Shown one piece after another: positions 11,429-18,362 of a DNA stretch of 64,000 bases (the stretch's first letter is position 1; the number at the start of each line of letters is the position of its first letter). The DNA is from Pseudomonadota bacterium (GTDB lineage Bacteria > Pseudomonadota > Gammaproteobacteria > Burkholderiales > UBA9220): the NCBI GenBank assembly GCA_021845865.1, contig JAJZVC010000001.1, forward strand, positions 1-64,000. The letters are read 5' to 3'. A program made the position numbers and the translations under genes. The notes under the pieces are model-generated. The model ran no database searches. It worked only from the letters and a program-made list of their open reading frames with translations, and had not been told where the DNA came from.

Positions 11429-11968
11429 ATGGCCGGCATCGCTCTCGAATTCGCCCACCGGCGTCATCTCGACGCCATCCAGCGCTACGCCTCCGACCCC
11501 GCCATCGGCGCGCTGTCCAACGTCCCCTCCCCCTATCCCGCCGACGGCGCCGCACAGTGGCTGGCCTGGGCGGAGGGCGAGCGGGAAGCGGGTACCGGCG
11601 TTCATTTCGCGGTGACCCTGGACGGCCAGTGCATAGGCAGCTGCGGCCTGACCCATATTGACGGCAAGGCCCGCCGCTGCCAGTTCGGCTACTGGATCGG
11701 CAAGCCTTTCTGGGGCAAGGGCTACGCCACGGACGCCGGCTCCCAGGCGTTGCGGCGCGGCTTTCACGAATTGCCGGTGGATACCGTGGAAGCCTGCTGT
11801 CTGCTGCGCAACTCCGCCTCCCTGCGGGTGCTGGAAAAGCTGGGTTTCGACATATTCGCCGAAACCAGCAACGGCAACAATCCGAAATGGCCGGCCGACG
11901 AGCCCATCGGCCACTACCGACTGACCCGCGCCGCATGGCAGGCGCACCAATCCCAGGCTGCATCATGA
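11429..11968 (+). CDS. GNAT-family N-acetyltransferase (RimJ/RimL-like) inside the arn operon
   Basis: 179 residues. The acetyl-CoA-binding motif A is visible as GYWIGKPFWGKGYATDA (about residues 89-105), and the later helix as NSASLRVLEKLGF. This matches the ribosomal-protein/antibiotic acetyltransferase group. Its substrate cannot be read from sequence. Its position between the flippase-like gene and arnB, with an ATGA overlap to arnB, ties it to the same mRNA. It might acetylate an amino sugar of the pathway, which is inference. It is not part of the E. coli arn operon. Confidence 0.82.
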   Translation: MAGIALEFAHRRHLDAIQRYASDPAIGALSNVPSPYPADGAAQWLAWAEGEREAGTGVHFAVTLDGQCIGSCGLTHIDGKARRCQFGYWIGKPFWGKGYATDAGSQALRRGFHELPVDTVEACCLLRNSASLRVLEKLGFDIFAETSNGNNPKWPADEPIGHYRLTRAAWQAHQSQAAS

Positions 11969-13095
11969 CGACCAACTATCTTCCCTTCACCCGCCCCACC
12001 CTGGACGAGGAAACCATCCAAGGCGTGGTCGAGGTGCTGCGCTCCGGCTGGCTGGCCAGCGGGCCCAACGTCCAGAAATTTGAAAAAGGGCTGTCCGACT
12101 ACCTGGGCGGTCGCCCGGTGCGTTCCCTCACCTCCGCCACCGGCGGGCTGGAAGTGGCGCTGCAGCTCTGCGGCATCGGCCCGGGCGACGAGGTCATCAC
12201 CCCGGCCATGAGCTTCACCGCCACCCCCAACGTGATCATGCGCGTCGGCGCCAAGCCGGTGTTCGTGGATGTGGACCTGGACAGCCGCAACATGAACCTG
12301 CCCCAGGCCGAGGCCGCCATTACGCCGAAAACCAAGGCCCTGATGCCGGTGCATTTTTCCGGCCTGCCGGTGGACATGGATGCTCTTTACGACCTCGCCA
12401 AACGCCACAATCTGCGGGTGATCGAGGATGCCGCTCACGCCATCGGCTCCGCCTGGAAAGGGAAAAAAATCGGCAGCTTCGGCGACATCGTGAGCTTCAG
12501 CTTCCACCCCAACAAGAATATGACCACCATCGAGGGTGGCGCCCTGTCCTTCGCTGACGACAGCGAGCTGGCCCTGTTCGACAAGCTGCGCTTCCACGGT
12601 ATTTCCCGGGACGCCGAGGGCAACATGGACGTGAGCGTTGCCGGGGGCAAGTACAACCTGTCCGACGTGGCCGCTCGGGTCGGTGTGGGTCAACTGCCCC
12701 ACATTGACGGCTTCAATGTCCAGCGCCGCAAGCTGGTTGCCCGCTATTTCGAGCAGATGGATACTGATCCTGCCTTCCTGCTGCCGGCCCGCGGCGACGA
12801 GGGCCACAGCTGGCACATGTTCGCCCCCCTGTTGCCGCTGGATAAGCTGAAAATCGGCCGCAAGGAATTCATCCAGAAAATGCACGAGCGGGGCATTGGT
12901 GTTGGCATCCATTACCCCGCCCTACACCTGTTCAGCCTCTACCGCGGGCTGGGCCACCAGGAAGGCGACTTCCCCAACGCCGAGCGCATCGGCCGCGAAA
13001 CCGTCACCTTGCCCCTATTCCCGGCCATGACCGAAGCGGACGTGGATCGGGTGTGCGGCGCCATCAAGGAAATTTTTCAGGAAGCCAAGCGATGA
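11965..13095 (+). CDS. arnB: UDP-4-amino-4-deoxy-L-arabinose--oxoglutarate aminotransferase (ArnB)
   Basis: PLP enzyme of the DegT/DnrJ/EryC1 family that converts UDP-4-keto-arabinose to UDP-L-Ara4N. Visible features are the N-terminal LRSGWLASGPNVQKFE, the SATGGLEVAL phosphate-binding loop (about residues 57-66), the AHAIGSAWKGKKIGSFGD stretch, and the PLP lysine in SFHPNKNMTT (Lys184). 376 residues, as expected. The ATG at 11965 is used because it overlaps the preceding stop as ATGA and gives the conserved FTRP-L start. Another ATGA overlap joins it to arnC. Confidence 0.92.
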   Translation: MTTNYLPFTRPTLDEETIQGVVEVLRSGWLASGPNVQKFEKGLSDYLGGRPVRSLTSATGGLEVALQLCGIGPGDEVITPAMSFTATPNVIMRVGAKPVFVDVDLDSRNMNLPQAEAAITPKTKALMPVHFSGLPVDMDALYDLAKRHNLRVIEDAAHAIGSAWKGKKIGSFGDIVSFSFHPNKNMTTIEGGALSFADDSELALFDKLRFHGISRDAEGNMDVSVAGGKYNLSDVAARVGVGQLPHIDGFNVQRRKLVARYFEQMDTDPAFLLPARGDEGHSWHMFAPLLPLDKLKIGRKEFIQKMHERGIGVGIHYPALHLFSLYRGLGHQEGDFPNAERIGRETVTLPLFPAMTEADVDRVCGAIKEIFQEAKR

Positions 13096-14030
13096 GCCAG
13101 CCCGAAGTCTCCGTCATCATCCCGGTCTACAACGAGGAGGCAGGCCTCCAGGTCCTGTTCGACCGCCTCTATCCGGCCCTGGACAAGCTGGGAACCCGCT
13201 ATGAGATCGTGTTCGTCAACGACGGCAGCAAGGATCGCTCCGCCGCCATCCTGCGGGAGCAGTTCCAGAAGCGCCCCGACGTGACCCGGGTGATCCTGTT
13301 CGGCGCCAACTTCGGCCAGCACATGGCGATCATGGCAGGCTTCGAGCATTGCCGCGGTGCCCGCATCGTCACCCTGGACGCCGACCTGCAGAACCCGCCG
13401 GAGGAAATCGCCAAGCTCCTGGCGAAGATGGACGAGGGCCACGACTACGTGGGCTCCATCCGCAAGCAGCGCAGCGATAGCTGGTGGCGACATGTGGCCT
13501 CCCGCGCCATGAACCGCCTGCGGGAAAAGATCACCCGCATCAAGATGACCGACCAGGGGTGCATGCTGCGGGCCTACAACCGTCACATCGTCGACGCCAT
13601 CAATGCCTGCAAGGAGGTCAGCACCTTCATTCCCGCCCTGGCCTACACCTTCGCCCAGCGCCCGGCGGAAGTGGTGGTGGAGCACGAGGAGCGGGCCGCC
13701 GGGGAATCCAAGTATTCCCTGTACAGCCTGATCCGGCTCAACTTCGACCTCATGACCGGCTTCTCCCTGGTACCCCTGCAGTGGTTCTCCATGGTGGGCA
13801 TCGCGGTGTCGATTTTCTCCGCCTTCTTCGTGGTGTTTCTCGCCATCCGCCGCCTGATCATCGGCCCCGAGGCGGAAGGCCTGTTCACCTTGTTCGCCAT
13901 CGCCTTCTTCCTCATCGGCGTTACCCTGTTCGGCATCGGCCTGCTGGGCGAATACATCGGGCGGATTTACCAGCAGGTGCGCCACCGGCCGCGCTACCTG
14001 GTGGATGCGGTGCTGGAAAAAACCGAATGA
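13092..14030 (+). CDS. arnC: Undecaprenyl-phosphate 4-deoxy-4-formamido-L-arabinose transferase (ArnC)
   Basis: Family 2 glycosyltransferase that attaches formylated L-Ara4N to undecaprenyl phosphate at the inner membrane. The N-terminal catalytic domain shows VSVIIPVYNEE (about residues 6-16) and the metal-binding TLDADLQNPP. Two C-terminal transmembrane helices (about 230-295) anchor it. 312 residues, close to the E. coli protein. Coupled by ATGA overlaps on both sides. Similar DPM1/GtrB-type enzymes use other sugars, so the specific name depends on the neighbours. Confidence 0.9.
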   Translation: MSQPEVSVIIPVYNEEAGLQVLFDRLYPALDKLGTRYEIVFVNDGSKDRSAAILREQFQKRPDVTRVILFGANFGQHMAIMAGFEHCRGARIVTLDADLQNPPEEIAKLLAKMDEGHDYVGSIRKQRSDSWWRHVASRAMNRLREKITRIKMTDQGCMLRAYNRHIVDAINACKEVSTFIPALAYTFAQRPAEVVVEHEERAAGESKYSLYSLIRLNFDLMTGFSLVPLQWFSMVGIAVSIFSAFFVVFLAIRRLIIGPEAEGLFTLFAIAFFLIGVTLFGIGLLGEYIGRIYQQVRHRPRYLVDAVLEKTE

Positions 14031-14959
14031 GCCGGGCCGTCGTTTTCGCCTACCACAACGTCGGCGTCCGCTGCCTCAAGGTGCTGCTGGCCCACAGGGT
14101 GGAGATTCCGCTGATCGTCACCCACGCCGACAACCCGACTGAGACCATCTGGTTCGACAGCGTCGCCCAGCTGGCTTGCGACTACGATATCCCCTTCATC
14201 TCCCCGGACGACCCCAATACGCCCGAGGTGATCGCCCAGGTCGAGGCGGCCCAGCCGGACTTCCTGTTCTCCTTCTACTACCGCCACATGCTGAAAAAGG
14301 ACTTGCTGGATATCCCGGCCAAGGGCGCCTTCAACATGCACGGCTCCCTTCTTCCCCAATACCGTGGCCGGGTGCCGGTGAACTGGGCGGTGATCCGGGG
14401 CGAAAAGGAAACCGGAGCAACGCTGCACGTGATGAACGAAAAACCGGACAACGGCGCCCTGGTGGATCAGCAGGCCATCCCCATTCTCCCCGACGACACG
14501 GCCTTCGAAGTGTTCCACAAGGTGACCTGTGCCGCCGAAGTGTGCCTGGACCGCTGCCTGCCCGGATTGCTGGCCGGGACGGCGGTGCTGAAGCCCCAGG
14601 ATTTGAGCCAAGGCGGCTATTTTGGCGGACGGAAGCCGGAAGATGGTAAAATCGACTGGAAACAGAGCGCAGGGACCATCCACAATCTGGTCCGCGCCGT
14701 GGCGCCGCCCTATCCGGGAGCGTTCACGCGGCTGGCCGGCTTGCCCATGCGCCTATTGAAAACACGGTTCGATGCCGCCCGCGCTGCCCGCGCCGGCTTC
14801 CCCGCGTTTTACTGCGAAAGCGGCAAATGCTATGCCGAATGCGGCGACGGCGGCGTGTTGCGGGTGCTGGATTTCGAGCTGGATGGAAGGCATTTAACGG
14901 CAGAAGAGTTTGTCGCAAGGCACGGTGCGCAGCCGCTGCCCTTCGACCTGGATTTGTAA
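14027..14959 (+). CDS. arnA: UDP-L-Ara4N formyltransferase (ArnA N-terminal half as a separate gene)
   Basis: Uses 10-formyltetrahydrofolate to formylate UDP-L-Ara4N. In E. coli this activity is the N-terminal domain of bifunctional ArnA; here it is a stand-alone 310-residue protein. The catalytic set of the formyltransferase family is present: Asn103 and His105 in FNMHGSLLP, and Asp141 after NEKP. The C-terminal barrel follows from about residue 205. The start overlaps the arnC stop (ATGA). The other ArnA half is encoded 45 bp downstream. Confidence 0.92.
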   Translation: MSRAVVFAYHNVGVRCLKVLLAHRVEIPLIVTHADNPTETIWFDSVAQLACDYDIPFISPDDPNTPEVIAQVEAAQPDFLFSFYYRHMLKKDLLDIPAKGAFNMHGSLLPQYRGRVPVNWAVIRGEKETGATLHVMNEKPDNGALVDQQAIPILPDDTAFEVFHKVTCAAEVCLDRCLPGLLAGTAVLKPQDLSQGGYFGGRKPEDGKIDWKQSAGTIHNLVRAVAPPYPGAFTRLAGLPMRLLKTRFDAARAARAGFPAFYCESGKCYAECGDGGVLRVLDFELDGRHLTAEEFVARHGAQPLPFDLDL

Positions 14960-15004
14960 TTCGGTGCGCGTTAACGCGTTTCGGCTAATTTTTAAGGGAA
15001 CACA

Positions 15005-16054
15005 ATGAAAAAAGTCCTCATCCTGGGCGTCAACGGTTTCATCGGCCATCACCTTTCCAAGCGCATCCTGGAAACCACCGACTGGGAGGTTTACGGGATG
15101 GACATGTACAGCGACCGGGTGACCGAGCTGATGGCAAACCCCCGCTTCACCTTCTTCGAGGGCGACATCACCATCAACAAGGAGTGGATCGAGTACCACG
15201 TGAAGAAGTGCGACGTGGTGCTGCCCCTGGTGGCCATCGCCACTCCCGCCACCTACGTCCAGGACCCCCTGCGCGTGTTCGAACTGGACTTCGAAGCCAA
15301 CCTGCCCATCGTCCGCCAGTGCGTGAAGTACGGCAAGCACCTGATCTTCCCGTCCACCTCCGAGGTCTACGGCATGTGCAAGGACGGCGAATTCGATCCG
15401 GACAACTCCGAACTGATCCTTGGACCCATCAACAAGCCCCGCTGGATTTACTCCTGCTCCAAGCAGTTGATGGACCGCGTGATCTGGGCCTACGCCATGC
15501 GCCCCGAGTACAAGTTCACCTTCACCCTGTTCCGCCCCTTCAACTGGATCGGCGCCGGCCTCGACAGCCTCAACGCTCCCAAGGAAGGCAGCTCCCGCGT
15601 CATCACCCAGTTCCTGGGCCACATCGTGCGCGGCGAGGACATCAAGCTGGTGGACGGCGGCGCGGCCAAGCGCTCCTTCACCTACGTCTCCGACGGCGTG
15701 GATGCCCTGATGAAGATCATCGAGAACAAGGACGGCGTCGCCTCCGGCCAGATCTACAACATCGGCAACCCCTCCAACAACTTCTCGGTCAAGGAACTGG
15801 CCAAGATGATGTTGGACCTCTCCATGGAATACCCCGAGTACAAGGAAACCGCCCAGAAGGTAAAAACCCTGGAGGTGACCTCCGACGCCTACTACGGCAA
15901 GGGCTACCAGGACGTGCAGAACCGGGTGCCGAAGATCGAGAACACCATGAAGGATCTGGGCTGGAAGCCCCAGGTCGCCATGGCCGATGCCCTACGCCAC
16001 ATCTTCGACGCCTACCGCGGCCAAGTGGCCGAGGCCCGCAAGCTGATGGACTAA
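15005..16054 (+). CDS. arnA: UDP-glucuronate decarboxylase (ArnA C-terminal half as a separate gene)
   Basis: NAD-dependent short-chain dehydrogenase that oxidises and decarboxylates UDP-glucuronate to UDP-4-keto-pentose, the first dedicated step of L-Ara4N synthesis. The Rossmann motif GVNGFIG lies at residues 8-14. The active-site Ser119 and Glu120 sit in STSEVYGM, and the Tyr149-Lys153 pair in IYSCSKQLMD. These correspond to the catalytic residues of the ArnA dehydrogenase domain. 349 residues. A ribosome site AAGGGA precedes the ATG. It is the only intergenic gap over 40 bp between arnT and this gene. Confidence 0.93.
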   Translation: MKKVLILGVNGFIGHHLSKRILETTDWEVYGMDMYSDRVTELMANPRFTFFEGDITINKEWIEYHVKKCDVVLPLVAIATPATYVQDPLRVFELDFEANLPIVRQCVKYGKHLIFPSTSEVYGMCKDGEFDPDNSELILGPINKPRWIYSCSKQLMDRVIWAYAMRPEYKFTFTLFRPFNWIGAGLDSLNAPKEGSSRVITQFLGHIVRGEDIKLVDGGAAKRSFTYVSDGVDALMKIIENKDGVASGQIYNIGNPSNNFSVKELAKMMLDLSMEYPEYKETAQKVKTLEVTSDAYYGKGYQDVQNRVPKIENTMKDLGWKPQVAMADALRHIFDAYRGQVAEARKLMD

Positions 16055-16139
16055 ATTGCCGTTAGAAGTGAGGCGAGAGGGGCGAGGCTACCCTCAGGTT
16101 TTCGCCTCGTCTCTTTCGCCTCGCCCCTTCCGTTCTTCC
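16055..16139 (+). repeat. Purine/pyrimidine inverted-repeat spacer before arnD
   Basis: A G+A-rich block (GAGGCGAGAGGGGCGAGG, about 16071-16088) is followed by C+T-rich blocks (CGCCTCGTCTC and CGCCTCGCCCCTT) that can pair with it in alternative ways. The region would fold in mRNA. The arnD ATG directly after it has no Shine-Dalgarno sequence. It looks like a small intergenic repeat element. Confidence 0.5.
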
Positions 16140-17048
16140 ATGAAACTCGCGCTCAAGATCGACGTCGACACCTACCGCGGCACCCGCGAGGGCGTGCCCC
16201 GCTTGGTGGAACTGCTGCAATCCCACCAGGCCGGCGCCACCTTCCTCTTCAGCCTCGGCCCCGACCACACCGGCCGTGCCATCAAGCGGGTATTTCGGCC
16301 CGGCTTCATGAAGAAGGTATCCCGCACGTCGGTGGTGGAGCATTACGGCCTGCGCACCCTGATGTACGGCACCGTCCTGCCGGGGCCGGACATTGGGCGC
16401 CGCTGCGCTGGCCTGATGCGCAGCGTGAAGGAGGCCGGCTTCGAAACCGGCATCCATTGTTACGATCACATCAAGTGGCAAGATTACGTGGCCGATGAAG
16501 ACGCCAAATGGACAGCCAAAGAGATGCTGCTGGCCCAGGGTCGTTACGAAAAGATTTTCGGCGAGGCGGCCAGGGTACACGGCGCCGCCGGCTGGCAGAT
16601 GAACATTCACGCCCTGCGCCTGGAGCAGCGAATGGGCTTCGATTATGCCTCGGACACCCGCGGCACCCACCCCTTCGTTCCGGTATGGAATGCTGAAATC
16701 GTCGCCTGTCCCCAGTTGCCCACCACCCTGCCGACCCTCGACGAATTGATCGGCATCGACGGCATTACGCCGGACAACGTAGCCGAACATCTCCTCAAAC
16801 TGACCGAGACTCCCTCTCCCACCGGCCATGTGTACACCCTCCATGCCGAACTGGAAGGGATGAAGCTGGCGGGAGTTTTCGAACAGCTGCTCAAAGGCTG
16901 GCGGGAGCAGGGCTATGAACTGGCGTCACTGGGGGACTATGCCCAGTCCCTCGACCTTGCCGCCCTGCCCCGCCATGAAGTCCTGATGGGAGAGATTCCC
17001 GGCCGCTCCGGCACCCTGGCCCTCCAGGGGCCGCGCTTCCCGCTCTAA
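16140..17048 (+). CDS. arnD: 4-deoxy-4-formamido-L-arabinose-phosphoundecaprenol deformylase (ArnD)
   Basis: NodB-type deacetylase fold that removes the formyl group after transfer to undecaprenyl phosphate, giving the donor used by ArnT. The family opening LKIDVDTYRGTREGVPRL (about residues 4-21) supplies the metal-binding Asp pair. CYDHIKWQDY and HGAAGWQMN carry further conserved residues. 302 residues, normal. The start is fixed by family alignment, since no ribosome site is visible upstream. It ends one base from the convergent rluC stop. Confidence 0.9.
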   Translation: MKLALKIDVDTYRGTREGVPRLVELLQSHQAGATFLFSLGPDHTGRAIKRVFRPGFMKKVSRTSVVEHYGLRTLMYGTVLPGPDIGRRCAGLMRSVKEAGFETGIHCYDHIKWQDYVADEDAKWTAKEMLLAQGRYEKIFGEAARVHGAAGWQMNIHALRLEQRMGFDYASDTRGTHPFVPVWNAEIVACPQLPTTLPTLDELIGIDGITPDNVAEHLLKLTETPSPTGHVYTLHAELEGMKLAGVFEQLLKGWREQGYELASLGDYAQSLDLAALPRHEVLMGEIPGRSGTLALQGPRFPL

Positions 17049-17049
17049 G

Positions 17050-18021
17050 CTAGCTTGCGGCTTTCACCGGCTCGCCGAGAGCGCCGATGAAAGCCGTTAG
17101 GTCCTCGGGCAGCGAGGCTTCCAACACCATGGGCTTGCCGGTCAGCGGATGGGGAAACGCCATGCGGAAGGCATGCAGGAACATGCGCTTCAATCCCCGT
17201 TTTTGCAACTCCTTGTTGAGCGCGAAATCTCCGTACTTGTCGTCGCCGACGATGGGGAAGCCGAGGTGGGCGAGGTGGACGCGGATCTGGTGGGTGCGCC
17301 CGGTCTTGAGTTCCGCTTCCAGAAGGCTGTAGTCCTGCCATTTCTTTACCAGCCGGAACACGGTGTGGGAGGCCTGCCCCCCTTCTTTCACCATGACTCG
17401 CCGCTCCCCCGACTCGGTCAGGAACTTGTGCAGGGGAAGTTTGACGTGCTGCTTATCGTTGCGCCAAGCGCCTTTTACCAACGCCAGGTAACGCTTGTCC
17501 GCCCCGCCTTCCCGCATCAGCTTGTGCAAGCCGACCAGAGCGCTGCGTTTCTTGGCCAGCAGCAGGACGCCTGAGGTTTCCTTGTCGAGGCGATGCACCA
17601 GTTCCAGAAACTTCACCTCCGGCCGTTCCAATCGCAACTGCTCCACCACTCCTCGACTGATGCCGCTGCCGCCGTGCACGGCCATGCCGGCGGGTTTCGC
17701 CAAGACAATCAGCGCTTCGTCCTCGTACAGCACGCAGCCGGACAAACGTGCCTCCACCGGTCCCGCTGTTCTGCCGCTTTTCTCCGTCACCGGCTGTGCA
17801 GTCCGAATGGGCGGAATCCGCAAACGGTCGCCCTCCTGCAACCGGTAATCCGCACCCACCCGCTTGCTGTTCACCCGCAGCTCGCCACTGCGGACCAAGC
17901 GATAGATGCGGCTTTTCGGCACGCCCTTGAGGGTCTTGATGAGGAAATTGTCGATTCGCTGCCCGGCACCGTGCTCGTCGATGGTGATCCAGTTCACGGA
18001 TTCTTTGATAATTTCGGGCAT
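17050..18021 (-). CDS. rluC: 23S rRNA pseudouridine synthase RluC
   Basis: RluA-family pseudouridine synthase, expected to modify 23S rRNA at positions 955/2504/2580 (E. coli numbering). An N-terminal S4 RNA-binding domain (about residues 18-75) includes SRIYRLVRSGELRVN. The catalytic aspartate lies in HRLDKETSGVL (about residues 142-152). Later conserved stretches are GRTHQIRVHLAHLGFPI and DKYGD. 323 residues. Its divergent neighbour is rne, a pairing common in proteobacteria, which favours RluC over RluD. A ribosome site AAGGAAA precedes the ATG. Confidence 0.9.
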   Translation of the reverse strand: MPEIIKESVNWITIDEHGAGQRIDNFLIKTLKGVPKSRIYRLVRSGELRVNSKRVGADYRLQEGDRLRIPPIRTAQPVTEKSGRTAGPVEARLSGCVLYEDEALIVLAKPAGMAVHGGSGISRGVVEQLRLERPEVKFLELVHRLDKETSGVLLLAKKRSALVGLHKLMREGGADKRYLALVKGAWRNDKQHVKLPLHKFLTESGERRVMVKEGGQASHTVFRLVKKWQDYSLLEAELKTGRTHQIRVHLAHLGFPIVGDDKYGDFALNKELQKRGLKRMFLHAFRMAFPHPLTGKPMVLEASLPEDLTAFIGALGEPVKAAS

Positions 18022-18362
18022 TTTCCTTATACTTCAAGCTTTAATATTTCCGGCGCCGGCCCGTGCCTGACGGCACACCGACGCCACGCAGGAAGCTCTT
18101 ATAAAACATGGGCTTTCTGGAAATCGCTGGTTAATTTCGCTCACCAGAAAAAAGTAGCGATAGTAAACGATTTACGCGCTCATAGCACTTTTGGAATTTT
18201 CAGGGTCTCGCCCCACTGCGGCGGGACCGGACAAACCGGCCCAATGTCTTCACTTGCTACCGCTATCCAGCCCATGATGAATGACTAAACAACCAGTTAT
18301 TTAACGGTTAATGCAGCCGTGCATTGTCGTTCCCGTGTGTGAGCGCGGGAGAACGAAAACAA
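18022..18362 (+). promoter_or_regulatory. Divergent rluC/rne control region and structured rne leader
   Basis: A 341-bp gap without a credible gene. It contains small hairpins GTGCC/GGCAC (18063-18076) and a 9-bp stem with one G-U pair (18204-18228), followed at once by CCGG/CCGG (18227-18239). The rne ribosome site GGGAG lies about 10 bases before the ATG. E. coli RNase E controls its own mRNA through hairpins in a long 5' leader. The structures here would allow the same, but that is inference. No strong promoter hexamers were found. Confidence 0.45.
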
